A stretch of 64,000 nt of DNA from Anopheles merus. Lineage: Eukaryota > Arthropoda > Insecta > Diptera > Culicidae. Every line of letters starts with the position of its first letter. Positions within the stretch are counted from its first letter, which is position 1. The notes under the pieces were generated by a model that had not been told where the DNA came from, made no database searches, and saw nothing but the letters and a program-made list of their open reading frames with translations. Shown here piece by piece: positions 34,770 to 47,700 of this stretch. The stretch is taken from positions 48,207,347 to 48,271,346 of the forward strand of contig NC_054082.1 in NCBI RefSeq assembly GCF_017562075.2. Reading direction: 5' to 3'. Made by a program: the position numbers and the translations under genes.

Positions 34770-35388
34770 CTGTTTACCGGGATGTCTAGTTTCATGATTA
34801 GAAGATTAAGTTAGGGGACATCCTTTTACAAATCCTTATGACCTTCGAGAAAGGGTACCATTGTCTTGAGATAACCCAGTGACATTATCATTGAGTTGAT
34901 ATATGATATAGATTATTTTATTATATATAGATTATTCCTGCGAGAAAGTCTCAAGACCAGATAGGGAAGTCATATATTAAGGTAGTCTGCGTGAAGGGTG
35001 GAATGAACTAGATTATTAATAATAATCGATTTATAAAACTTAAAGAAACAAAATATATTTGTCTCACGCTGATATCACACATTAACAAATATTCAACATG
35101 TTTCGAAATACATAATTTGATTAATCAATATCAATCAAGTTATTTCCGATCTACCTATTTGTAACAGAAAACAAACTTCTTCGATTAAAGGCGTATCTGT
35201 ACGTTCTCTTTAAAATGAAAGATAGTTACATGAATCCGTTGGGTGTAAAATTAACCTTCTTAGCTAGAAAAGTAAATTTCATGATCAGATTCAAAACGTT
35301 AAAGTTAGTCTGTCTTGCTGCTGGTAGTTTGTTAAGTAGTTTCTGAGTGAAATTATAATTCTTCTAGCCATTAATACCTACATTAACC
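34770..35388. other. AT-rich intergenic sequence
   Basis: No gene or repeat is recognised in this AT-rich stretch. Confidence 0.4.
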
Positions 35389-37715
35389 TTCGTTTCTATG
35401 ACCAAAAATACACTCTCATCTTTATGACCACCTACCCGGGTAGGTAATACATTTTATAAGGGAATTCGTATTGTTATTGGTAAAAAAATGTCGTATTTAA
35501 CTTATTCTATGCAGCTATAATAACAATACTTCTTTTTATGTTATAAATTTATGAAGTATGGCTATTAGTTACATAAATTGATTGCATAGCAATTAGATGA
35601 ACTGACACTAATACACCGCCATGCCTTCCCGACTGTCGGGGCAATCATTTCAATCTATGTGGCTTTATAAGAATATTAAGAGCTAGAAAACTTTTGGAAT
35701 GGATTCTATATATATAACTACATGCATTGCTATACAGTGGCCGGCAAAATAAAGTGACCACTACTTACAATTTTACACTTTTTACATTTTTTACGTGAAA
35801 AAGGAAGTTATTGCACTGCTTTATATTTTGAAACATTGTTCATGATATGCTTAAGAATGCGCAGTACCATAGCATGACAAAAATGAGAAGTTTGCTTCAA
35901 GAAAAAATATTTTTCCAAAATTGATCAAAATCACTGTGCCAAAATAAAGTGCCCACTTTATTCATTCTACAGAAAATATTTTTCTGAACAAATATAACAG
36001 CAAACTTATAATTTATATGCGTTTATCTCGCATTCTTTATATGTTTGAGGATCTTTGCCATAATTTATTATGTTTTTATCTGCACATATTTGGCATTGGT
36101 TCTTTCTAAGAGTATTTCAGAGCTTTAACACATTTTGTTTTTCTTAATCACGTCATTTTCACTACATTTGCATTAAAATTTGCACACTAAATGTCGATTG
36201 AATTAAAATTAAGACTAACTAAGAGCCATTAAAATTTTTTATTTGATTGGATTGAAAAAATAAAATAAAAAATTCTTCGTGTATAACTTGAGTCGTCTTC
36301 CTGTTGTAACATCATTTTATTTACTAACTCCGTATTTTTCACAGAAAACAGATAAATTCACACCGGATGCTTGTATAGGTATTAGCTTTCATTATGCTGT
36401 CGATTCAAACCATGCTCCCCACTTCTCGTATAGAAATCCCCTCCCTGGTCATCACATTGCACTCTTCATACATATTGGTTTGTTGGATCGCGTCTAGATT
36501 TTTTTTGAACATCAGTTCTAATTTGGACTCATCTGTCCAAATATCAGTTTTTCAACTATCTAACGATATATCTGCATGTTCTTGATCATATTGAAGCCAA
36601 TTGGCTTTGTTAGTCTTGCTGTAGCTCGGGCGAGGAACTTGAAGGACGCTACATCTAACGGGCAGTAAATTACGAAAATTGCAATGTGATAGCTAGGGGG
36701 TGTTTCTCTTTAGGAGTAGCAGGAAAACTGGTGTGAATCGAAAGTACAACTATGACTGATACCTTTTTTAACATTCTTCATCACTACTTTGGGATATTTC
36801 TTTTTAAAAAATGGGGTTTGAAAACTAAAAACATGTTCCTACAGGCTAACATCTCAACACACACAATCAATACAAAAATCATTTCTCAACTAGTATCGTA
36901 TAAAACACCTTGCATGTCCTCCATGAAGTCTAAATCTTTGTTCCATCGAGAATTTGTGGCAGATTCTATATGCGAAGGTGGATAAAACTGGTGTCAAAAA
37001 CAAATAAATTTAAATTTAAAGCTCTTGATAACGCTTGAGAAGAACCAGATGCCAAAACTAGATGCAGAACTAGATAAACCTTTAAAAATTAGAAAAAAAT
37101 ACGCCAACGATCTTCGAACATGTAAAGAATGCGAGAGGAACGCATATAAATTATAAGTTTGCTGTTATATTTGTTCAGAAAAATATTTTCTGTAGAATGA
37201 ATAAAGTGGGCACTTTATTTTGGCACAGTGATTTTGATCAATTTTGGAAAAAAATATTTTTCTTGAAGCAAACTTCTCATTTTTGTCATGCTATGGTACT
37301 GCGCATTCTTAAGCATATCACGAACAATGTTTCAAAAAATAAAGCAGTTCAATAACTTCATTTTTCACGGAAAAAATATAAAAAATGTAAAATTGTAAAT
37401 AGTGGCCACTTTATTTTGCCGGCCACTGTACATATCATTACAAAATTAGCGACTAATCGAAACCAAAATCCTTTATTGTATGTATTACCTACCCGGGTAG
37501 GTGGTTATAGAAGTAAGGAGTAAAAGTTGATTTTATTTTTTGAAGCACATTTAAAAAAATTAAAAAAATCTGAATTTTTTACCACTTTTTAAAACATGTT
37601 TCTAATTCTAATTTCAACATTCTAATTTTTTTGGATCGATTCGATGATCCAATAAAAAGTTATCATAAAAAGAATAAGCTAAACATATCCGGGTAGGTGC
37701 TTATGGAAATGAACG
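35389..37715. mobile_element. Older palindromic repeat element split by a Tc1-like insertion
   Basis: A 26-base block around the perfect palindrome CCTACCCGGGTAGG (35431-35444) recurs inverted at 37488-37501, sharing ACCACCTACCCGGGTAGGTA outward. Weaker copies lie near 35391-35405 and, inverted, near 37688-37715. The arrangement suggests one inverted-repeat element interrupted by the Tc1-like element. Its outer limits are uncertain. Confidence 0.5.
35735..37428 (-). mobile_element. Decayed Tc1-like transposon with long inverted repeats (1694 bp)
   Basis: The ends are CAGTGGCCGGCAAAATAAAG and its inverse, flanked by TA on both sides (35733-35734, 37429-37430). The terminal repeats run about 325 bp (35735-36059 and 37103-37428). 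Each holds a second internal copy of the end motif (near 35932-35959 and 37201-37231), an IR/DR layout. On the minus strand the interior gives broken Tc1-transposase pieces: IWTDESKLEL (about 36543-36514), corresponding to the first catalytic Asp region, and MMLQQEDDSSYTRR (about 36318-36277), corresponding to the second. Stops and frameshifts make it inactive. Confidence 0.85.
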
Positions 37716-38017
37716 ATGTGGACATCCCCCGAACCAACTTCTATGAGTCAACCCATATCCGGGAATACGCTGATAATATAGACATCATTGGTCTGCGGCT
37801 CTCATATGTGGCTGAAGCTTACCAAGGGATCAAGCTGCAAACGCAGCACCGACAATAACATGAAATCTGCCTTGCGTGCAAGGATAGAACAAGAGTTCAC
37901 CTGAGACTCTGTTGCTTTAGTTCAGAAGCTGGGACTATATCGTATATACCTATATACTATATACCTTTGTAGTAGTAGTACCCACATTCGTCTCTGAGGC
38001 ATGGACATTGTCTGATT

Positions 38018-38537
38018 TAGTGATGCGCTCTCTGGAGCATATCCACGATTACGATCCGACTCCGACTATTTGTCTGAAGCCGTCGGGAGTCGATCGGAGT
38101 CGATCGGAATCGGCATCGGTTGGAGTTAACAGGAGCCTTGGTTTAATGTGCTTGTGATCAGGCACTTCATTTCGTTGTGTTTTTTTGTCTTTCACTTTGC
38201 GCGTGGATTTCGTATACAGGCCTTTGTTTGGAAGGCCGACTCCGGCCGACTCCGATCGACTCTGGACGACTCTGGACGACTCTGGACGATTCTGGACGAC
38301 TCTGGACAACTCTGGACGACTCTGGATGACTCCGGACGACTCCGAAAAAGTCTAAAAGATTCCGAACAACTCCGGACGACTGTGACTTTGAACGACACCG
38401 GACGACTCCGGCCAATTCCGGACGATTCCGCACGACTCCGGAAATTGCAGAGCGGACCTACCTTTCGGAGACGGTTCCGAATTTATCGGAGTCGGATCGG
38501 AGTCGACTCTGGATTTTGCCAACTTTACCCATCACTA
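38018..38537. mobile_element. hAT-type non-autonomous element with internal minisatellite (520 bp)
   Basis: The left end TAGTGATG and right end CATCACTA are inverse. An exact 8-bp duplication, GTCTGATT, flanks it at 38010-38017 and 38538-38545. The 8-bp duplication and the TAGTGATG(G) end fit hAT-family MITEs. The interior is mostly GACTCTGGAC / GGAGTCGATC 10-bp units. Confidence 0.85.
38233..38450. repeat. 10-bp minisatellite, unit GACTCTGGAC
   Basis: About 20 units, decaying toward GACTCCGGAC on the right. An opposite-orientation block (GGAGTCGATC units) lies at about 38087-38125, so the array could fold as a hairpin. Confidence 0.85.
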
Positions 38538-38867
38538 GTCTGATTCTGAAAAAGCCCGCGATAGTCGTAAACAAAATGCTCAGTGGGATATTTTGCATCG
38601 TATGTTTGGAAGGACAATGGAGGTGCCAATACAACGACAAGCTATACGAGATGTACTACGATCTTACTGTCGTGCAGCGCATCAAGCAACCCAGGCTCCG
38701 ATGGGATGGCCATGTTATATAGATGAAACCGGACGAACTAGCCCGTAAAGTCCTTTTTGAGCCGTCCACAAGAACAGAGGAGGCGTGGTAGGCTCAAATT
38801 GTGGTGGCAGGATGGGCCGGAAGTTTTAGCATAGTTGGCTCTAGATTGCGATGCAATTGCAGAACAA

Positions 38868-41800
38868 ATCGGATATTTCCCGAAAAAAGAATAACACATT
38901 GCTAATACTTCCGAATTATTTCTTTTATTGTTAGCAACAAAAACCATTTCTCGGCTCTTTTTGTGTAAGTGTGTTTGAGAATGATTAGTTTCGTGTAAGT
39001 GTGTATGTGTGTGTTTATTTTTCATTTTGTTTGTTCGTTCATCCTGCACCCCCCTCCCCCTGCCCTGTCTAACACATTTCAATGTACACATTTGCGTCTT
39101 AGTTTATTCTTGGTTTGGTTTTCGTGTCCAGCATCACCTACATTAATATGTGAATATTATTGTATGTGTTTAAGATAGTTTGTAAAATGGGTGTACTTGT
39201 TAGTGTCTGTTTTTGTGGCTGTGTGAATCAGTGTCAGTGTCAGCCTCAATTTAATCATTTCATTCGTTCCTATTACCCATACACCATCGACCATTGACTG
39301 CGTAAACCAACTGCTCTGCTCGCAATGCGTCTGGGATTCCTTGTATTACGCAGTATAAGTTATAATTTTTTTTAGGGGGAGCAGTTTTTTTTTGTTACCT
39401 TCTTGTATTTTCTTAGTATTGTGTTCTGTTGGCTATATTTTGTTTAGTCCATAGTGATTCGCAACATCGCAAAATGGACGATCGAATAGTAGGTAACATA
39501 AAATCAAAAGCAAACAGAAACAATCACTTACTCCTCTAATCAACTACTGTCGATCCCCTCGATTTGTGGGGTGGACACGGATAGAAACATTCGAATATGG
39601 TTTGCGCCTCCATTCCCCCTCCCCTTCCCTCCTCACTATTGACGACCCCTTCTCGAGCGCAAATCAACACCCAAACATAACCAGCTACCAGCAGTAACAT
39701 TAACTTATGTCTCTATATGTATTTATATATGTACTTATATATGCACAGCTACATATTTTATGAACTCGACCGAGCAGCAGAACGAACAAACGGTGATTCG
39801 CATGAGTTATTCTTGTTGTCCACCGTGAGAGTATGGACGCTGCATTTTGCTAGGGTTGCTTTAATAAAGCCCCACGAACATCCCCCTTTCCTAACTTCCA
39901 CACAACACGTGCGTTTGCGCGTGGCTTAGTGATTCACATACGCGTGTGCTTGTGCTGCTCCTTGTGTGCTCTTGTCCTGTTGCAATGTTGCAAACATATT
40001 TTGTTACCTTATCCTTTTATCCCGATTGCTCTCTACTAGTCTTTACAAATTCTACAACTTAACAAATTATATAACATACTTTCGTTTTTACCATATTTTG
40101 TAATTGTGAGTTTTCTTTGTTTTTGGTTTTTGTGGCATTGTTGTTGCTCCGTTCGCTCCTGTGTATTCCATTTCAGTTGCATTAGTCATACCGCTCACTG
40201 GCTAGTGTGTGTGTGTGGGTGTTTTGTTTGCTTTTTTTACTATGTATCGATATTTTGTCATTCTTTTTTCTACTTTTCTCATTCATAAGCTCCCTTTCCA
40301 AATGCCTTTTTTTCGCTTAGTATCACTTTCGCCATAGCCTATATAGTAGGACCGTAAAGAAAATAATGTGTCGTTTTGCGGTTGCGATTTGGCCCACCCG
40401 CCCCACTCGTTTGTCGGGCATGGAGGTTGTTTGTGTAGTGTGTGTGTGTGTGTGTAGTTTAATTGGTGCACTTGCCTCATCTTGTGTGCAAGCTTTAAAA
40501 TACTCAGTGTGCTAAATCATGTCGGAATATGGAACTCGTGTCAGCTGCTGCCTGGAGCGAAGCTAGAGGGGCACGAACAAGGTTGTGCAGCTGTTGGAGT
40601 ATACATTGGCGGTGTGTCGAGTGTAGAGAAACAAGGTGCTAAATTCCAAACAAACATTCTCTGCTCTAATCTTTAACAATACTCTCGGATACTTTCCACG
40701 CCAGTCATTTCGTTTGCGCTAAATAACTTAAAGGAACGATAGCGGTGCCTACGTTAGCTCTAGAAACTGTTTCAGTCAAATCCTTACAGAACATGCGTTA
40801 GTACGTTGCTAAAGTATTGTGTCTTTGCTCTTCTCATGTCATTCGCCATTTTTGTCTGTTTTGCGTGTGCCTTTTGACAGGACATTGGTTAGGATTGTTG
40901 CAAAAGTCGTAGGATAAAGGGCAACAAATTCAGTGTATCGTGTGGGTATCATGTCCACAAGTCGTTGTATGATAATGAGTAAATGTATCGAGTAGAGAAA
41001 AACAGGGATTTAATACTGCGCCTATCTAAGGGTGATGAGGTGATTGCTCTACACGAATGCTTCCCGCTGATCCTCTCTCGACGCCAGGAAAAACCAATGG
41101 ATCGCGTAGATGGACCGGAAGCATGATCCTTTCTTAAAGATTATGATGAGCGTAAGGGGATTCGCGCCACCTACGTACTGTCTCGGCTAGGTTGCGTTGG
41201 TTTTGATAAGAGAGGAGGAATAAGAGGAGCGCTTAAACCATCCATACCCCGGCCGGTCGATTGATCGACCGATCCCGCTTCACGTGCGAAGCAGACTTCG
41301 CCATTCTCTCCAACGTACCTAGCAAGTGGGAATTGTGTATAGAAAAGATACCTTGCTCCAAAAACTGATATGTTTGACCATGCTTGCATGTTCGACCTAT
41401 CCGTTTAACTTGTTCTCGATTGTTCCGCGCTTCCCAGCATCCCGAACTTCAGGGCCCTTGATTTTGCACTGCTTCAGCGTGTAACGTCGTACAAAACCGT
41501 AAAGTTGTAAAATGGTGCTGTTTCAAAAGCGCAGAAAACATCGGGACACTTTACGGTGGTATGAGGGAGTCTCTAGAGTGTTTTGCTGTATCTTAATGTT
41601 TGGTAATACAGTGAAAGCAGAAACAAACAAAGACTCGTTCTAGCAAAAGTAACGAACGATGTGTTGAAAACGGACCAATCATAAACGTGGGGTAAGCTTG
41701 AATTATTTTAGCAAGTTTGTGAAAATGCTCGCTTGAGCTTTGTCAAACAGCTTCATCTCGAAGCTGTTCACTGTTGGCTTATCCTGATGTTACGCTTATT

Positions 41801-44762
41801 CTGATTTTGAGTATACGTAAACGACGTTCTGTTCGTTCAGTTACCTGTCCGCGGCATCTTCGTTTTGTTTAGTTTGTGTCTATTATCAAATATATAGATA
41901 TATTTTTATACGTTTTTAGTTGCTTTTGTTTTTGCTATCCTTTCTGTGTCTACTTACCAACTGATGTAGATTCTCTTCGTTTGTTTGTCTTTCTCTTCTT
42001 TTTTTATTTGTTTCAAACTGTGAGTGTTAGTTGCATTTATCGCCTCCCTCTCTATCAGTGTCTTATTAGCCAGTCTGTGTTGTAAAGTTTTTGCTTGAAG
42101 GTGAAAAACTTAGTTCAAATTGTGTGTCATGTCTGTGTGTGCGTGTGTGTGATTGTGTTCAGAGGTGTAAAGGAGTTTGACCGAGTGTCTTAGATAATAT
42201 TGTTTAATGTTCGTTTGTTTTGTTACGTTTTTCACCTTCCCTTCTTCGATTGTGTGTAGTATCAATGGAGATTTTTTTAAGTACAAGAGACAGTGCGCGT
42301 ACAATTGGAAATAGAATATCAAGTGTAAGTTTTTTTGTTGCTCCTTCATTTTGCTTCATTATCGTCCATTCTCCGTTTATAGAACTAGAATAGAAAATTC
42401 GGTGCAAGATTTGACGGTTTATCAGAACGTTTTTGTTTTATAAATTGGATTTGGTGTATCCGTTGCGTTACACGAAATGTCTACCTGTAGCAGATTGAAA
42501 TCCAACAAATGAGCCAAGGTAGGTGTAGCTGGGTGTGCGAAAATCAACCGAACGAAAACTCATCCACATGATTGAAGGGGTGAAATACTGCTTCTAAATT
42601 AAATAAGGTTCAAATGAAACATTCTAACCTTCACATACACACAATTTGTGCCTTCGATGTGTGGTACATGTAGGAAACACAAGGAAACTGACTGGCACTG
42701 CAAACTACATTAGTAGTGTGCGGCGGTATTATTTAATTTTGCATTTTAACGTTTTTTGAATGTGTGTTTTTTTTTTGGTTGCATTTTAGATTTTTGCCTT
42801 TCTTTGCATTTGCGTTATCGATAAGGAATTTTTCAAAACAATTTCCTTTTTGTATGTGTTTCTAGTTTCTTTTTCATCCTTTTGTTGAAATATGTTTTAA
42901 TGTGTTAGTGTATATATATATCTCTCTCTTCCTTTCATTCTTTCTTCCTTGCTTCATCATTTTTATGTACTTCTATTCTCGATTAACCCTTTGCTCTTTC
43001 TTTGCATTACGGTTATAACTATCCCATTATTATACCTGTGTTTAATGGGGTTTCTTCTGTTGGGAAACCCTTGCAGGGGGCGAGGAAACGTGGGGAGCGG
43101 TTTTCATCGATGCTTCTTACAATTAGAGTAAATTTGTGCAGAAAAAACAATTTGCTGGTACCGGAACACGGTGTTGTAATCATCTTATCCTTAACTCTAG
43201 CGTAGATGAACCCGCTCGCCATCCACCGTTTGTGTTTTGTCATACTCTACACACGCTTTAGTGCATGGTTCAATAAGATTGAATTTTCACTTTAATTTAG
43301 TTTTTTTGCTGTGTTTTTGTGGGGCATTGATTGGACATAGGTCCAGCATGCGCACAGATACAGAGGGTGCCAATTATGGGTCAGTGTTTTCTGAAACATG
43401 TTGCTGTGTTTTACGGTTTGTTTCAAAGTGTAACTAATTATTTTCGGCCGTTACGAATTACAACTATCCAAAAGCTAACCATCCAAAGCTACAACTCATA
43501 TGAATAGTGGAAGGAGACGGCCGTCTTTGGTGCGCCAACAAAAAGTGGTCCGTCACTTATTGGTCTCTCTTGCCCAAGCAAACAAACGACCAGCAGAAGG
43601 TGCATTATGATCGGCACGAAACAGATAAAACAAACGGATCCATCAGACGTGGGGCTGCGTAGAACTGATCACCAGTCCCTACGTTAAAGTATCGCGAGCT
43701 GACTGGCCTTGGTAACATTTGAAATATGTATCTCGTTTTGTTAGCTTAACTGCTACTATCGTAATAATTATAACCACAATGCCACAATAATTTTGTCAAT
43801 CCCAGTGCTCGATTTCTTAGTTTGGTACTAAAGCTTTCAGGTTGATTTCATTTTCTCTTCTTTTTCTTCTCTTGTAAGCGCTTTCGTATTTAGCGTATCG
43901 TAATTTTTCGGTATTTTGGTTCTTTGCGGTGTATTGCGGGATTCTGAACGGCTGGGAGAGAACTTGGGTAGTGGTTGTTTCGAATATTTTTTTGCCCACT
44001 GCAGAAACTCTGGTGTATCCAAAAACTGCCACCGGCCTTAAAATCTTTCACTATTCTATTGCGAGTAATTGTTGTTTTTGTGGCTCTGAGCGACATGCAA
44101 AACATAATCCATTTGTGCTCAACGCACCGTTTAGCCATTGATTTAGCTGCCCGATGTGAGAAGGACGCGTCTTTTAACGGATTGTTGCTACTTTTCGATT
44201 TGTATTTTTGCTGGGTGATTTGGTAAACCTGTTTTACAAGCAGTTGGGTCGTCATGTTTGTTCCTTTTGCAATATATATATTTTTGTTGCAATTTACTTT
44301 GCGTACTTTCCTCCCCCGCTCCACCTTTCTTCGGCTTTGTGCCATTTTGCTTCGTATTGCACGATTCCTTCCTCGGCTTCTCCATCGTTTAGCACGAATG
44401 ATTCCATCACTTGCAATAGTTTTTTTTCTACTCGACTATGTACACATGCCCGGGACGATGAGCCTAACTAGAGGTGGCCACTGCTGCTCCACTCGAACCG
44501 CCCCTCCCCCTGTAACTGCCGGTGGTGCGGATCGGCCTTTAGAAGGACTCGATCGCCTGCACATTCCTTTTTACATACGCCTGCATCCACCCAAGTAGAT
44601 GCGCTTTTAGCATTCTAATTCGGATTATCATCAATTATCACCCTTCCGATCCGATCGCACACAAACTGCGCCGATGCGGACATGCGTTGCGTGTAAATGA
44701 CGTTCCCCCCCCCCCAACCCTCGCGTAACATTGATTGCGTCATATCACCTGTGAGAGTCCCA
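38868..44762 (-). other. Probable long 3' UTR of the neurexin gene, with flanking intergenic DNA
   Basis: No coding exon is recognised over nearly 6 kb. The sequence is T- and TG-rich on the plus strand (A/CA-rich in the neurexin transcript sense). A minus-strand AATAAA lies at 38939-38934, just clear of the retroelement fragment. The UTR could end there or at an earlier signal; the true end cannot be told from sequence alone. Confidence 0.4.
38934..38939 (-). terminator. Distal candidate poly(A) signal, neurexin gene
   Basis: The plus strand reads TTTATT (AATAAA on the minus strand), about 5.8 kb past the neurexin stop codon. Confidence 0.3.
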
Positions 44763-47700
44763 TTAGACGTACCACTCCTTGATGTCTTTCGAGTTGCGGC
44801 TCTTGTTTCGCTGGGGTTGTCCTCCGCCACCTCCGCCACCTCCGCCACCTCCGCCACCACCACCCGATTGCATACTGCCCTTATCGCTACCGCTGCCGTT
44901 TAAGCCCCCGTAGCCCATGCTCATGTTGCCTCCGCTGCCCATGCCCATTCCACCGCCCGCAGCCATAGCCCCATTGCTGGGTCCGTGATGTCGCAGCGAA
45001 CCGTTCAGCGGCAGCGTGCTGCCCCCGTTCGAATGGTGCCCGTTGTAGTGCGGCGGAGCGGACGGCTGATGGTGATGCTGCGGTTGATGATGGGCCTGCT
45101 GCGCCTGCTGGTTGTAGTGGTGCGCATTGTGGGTGCCCGAGTTGCCGTGCGAGCCACCGAGCAGGGCCGCGCTCGGTCCCTGCCCGTAGAGACCACTCTT
45201 GTCGTGCTCCGTCTTGTACGATCGGTCTCCGTTCGATTTGATCCACAGCACGAGCAGAATGACGAGAATGACGGCAATCAGGGCACCAGCGACAATGCCG
45301 ATAATCATCGCCGTACGCTCCTCGGCCTCGGAGTTGATGCGGCCGCCCTTGTGCTTGGGGAGGCGCGTTGGCGGGTACGGTTGCGGGTGCGGCTGGTACG
45401 GTTGCTCCGGTTCGGGGTTCGGCGGTTCGGCCACCTTCACTGGCGGTGGGCGCCGACCGTTCGGCGTTTGGTGCACGGTGGTACGGTGCTCCTCCCCGTC
45501 GTCCTCGTCGTCCGTTGGCAGGTGCACGTCCACTATCTCCTCCTCGGTCGTGGTCGGTGTTTGCGGGTAGGTCGTTTCGCGGATATGATCACGGTCCCGA
45601 TCGCGGTAGCTGACGGTCGTTTCGGACGGTATATGCTGTTGTGCCGTGGTTGAGCCGTACGTGCTGAGCCCAACCGTTGTGCCGGTGGAGGTGGTTACCA
45701 CTCGCCCGCTGGCCGTTGTGCCCGTCGTCGTACCGGACCCGGTCGTTCCCATCGAAACTGTTGTACCATAACTGTCGATAGAGCTACCGTAGTTACCACT
45801 GGTGCCGCTACTACTGCCGCTGCTGCTGCTGCTGCCACCGTAACTGCCTGTAGTGCCACTGCTCATACCGCTCGTCGTGTCCAGGTCGTTGGTGGTGTGT
45901 GAGGACGATGAGTACGTGTCGGGCGTGCGACGCTGGGTCGTGTACGATGGAGTGCCATCCGTTTTCCGATCAAAGTCTACCGTGGTGTACGTCATTTCGG
46001 GACTCGTTTCTAAAGCGTAAACAAACAAATGTGATTAATATAAAGTCAGTGTGTTAGATGCTAATTGAGGAGGTAGGCACAACGTTTGATATAATTTAAA
46101 TTCTACTTCGTATATGTCCAATAGGAATGACACAACAACCATCGTTAGTCTAGGTCTGTCTTAGCCACTGAAGAGTTAGACCGCCTATGACTGATTGGTG
46201 TATTAATTCATAGGATAGTAAGTCCTGCACAGTGGGGGGTGTTCAGTCAATGCAGAGGGCACGCTGCCAGGTCGTACGGGTAAACGACTGTAAAACGGAA
46301 CTGGTCTCCCCTGATTCGACAAGTACATCATTTTCCTATGCTCAGTTATTTTTAACTACATACTCGTAACTAATTACAGATATCTGTGTTTTTGTTTTTT
46401 TTGTGTTTATTCAGACGACTGATTACTGATAACATTATTGCAATTAATTGCTGTAGGAAAATTAATAAGAGATCATTCATAAATTACGTAACGCCTAATT
46501 TGTCTCCCTTACTTCTAGTGTAGTAAAATGTAACACTGGAAGCAATCTCATTCTATAAATTACGTAATACTTTGGCGAACGGAAACTCTCTATTCAATAT
46601 TTCTTAAATCTTCGTCGGTTTTGTGAAATTAACATTTTACAAATTTTAGACCATAGTTGAGAAATTATATAATTATAAACAATAAAAAAAACTTGAACTC
46701 CAAATAATGTAGAAACACTTATTACGTTGGAATGAATACAACCAGTTTTTTGCTTGTAGCGGAGTCATATCTGTTGAAGTTGAATGTTTTGAGTGTTTGA
46801 ATAAATTTTCATTTTCTTTTTCTGATCTATGTAATACCAATATGGTTTTTTCAGAGCTTCTTGATTGGTGTTACGTAGGTTTTGATCTACCTCTCTCCAC
46901 TATGAATCAAGAGGGAACGTTGAAAGATGTCTCCCTTGCCCCCTTTAAGCGTTACGTATTTTATGAATGACGCTCTTGAATAACTTTCATTACTTTTCTT
47001 GTTTCAAAATTTCTACTTCAGAAATTATATTTGACCGCTTGAAAATAACTCTACTGTAATACTCTATACCTGATTTTGATGATACAGTACAATAGCAATC
47101 GAAATAATGTATACAATATCAATAGGTATTTCTAAAACCTACCAGAGCTTCTTGCGGTGGAAGTTGTGAACACCTCCGTCACCTCGCCACTGCCGGATCC
47201 ATGCAGACAGTCCTCGTCATCGCATAGTTTCTCGCCTGCCTTACCCCTTCCTCGCCCACTGGCTCCATCCTTGCCGCCACCGGAGGACGTGGTGGCCGTT
47301 TGCTTGGTCGGCGGCACGTACACCGGTGTGATCAGATCATCGCCGGATCCATTCTCAAAGGGGGGCGTACATTCGTCCTCATCGTCACCGCGGCAACCGG
47401 AGCCGGCTCCGCTGAAGATCAGATCGTCCATCACTCCTGGGTAGCCGCTGGCCGGGGTCTTGAAATGATCGGAAGAGTTCTTCAGTTTAATTCTTACGGT
47501 CAGCTCACGCCCTCTGCAGAAGCGTGGTGCATGGATTAGCGATGGAGCAAATGGGAGCGCGGGATGTGCGCAATCTGTATGACACGGTGCATGTGTGTTG
47601 GTGTAGCTGCATGTGTATTGTGTACACGTGTGTTTGTGTTTGTATGTGGATTTGTGCATGATGGATAACGGCTAATAGGTGCTAGTGGAATTGCGATTAC

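Larger units (their letters stand above)
37727..38867 (+). pseudogene. Non-LTR retrotransposon reverse transcriptase fragment, copy 1
   Basis: 37727-38017 and 38546-38867 match parts of the second copy at 60063-61350, including the YADDIDIIG-type region (here mutated) and the C-terminal segment near 38570-38860. Internal deletions and stops are present. A hAT-type element at 38018-38537 splits it. The clade is not assigned. Confidence 0.8.

Noticed and set aside
38148..38543. Plus-strand frame with a repeating DSGRLWTTLDD-like peptide
   Set aside because: It is the 10-bp minisatellite inside the hAT-type element read in frame; it is not a supported protein.
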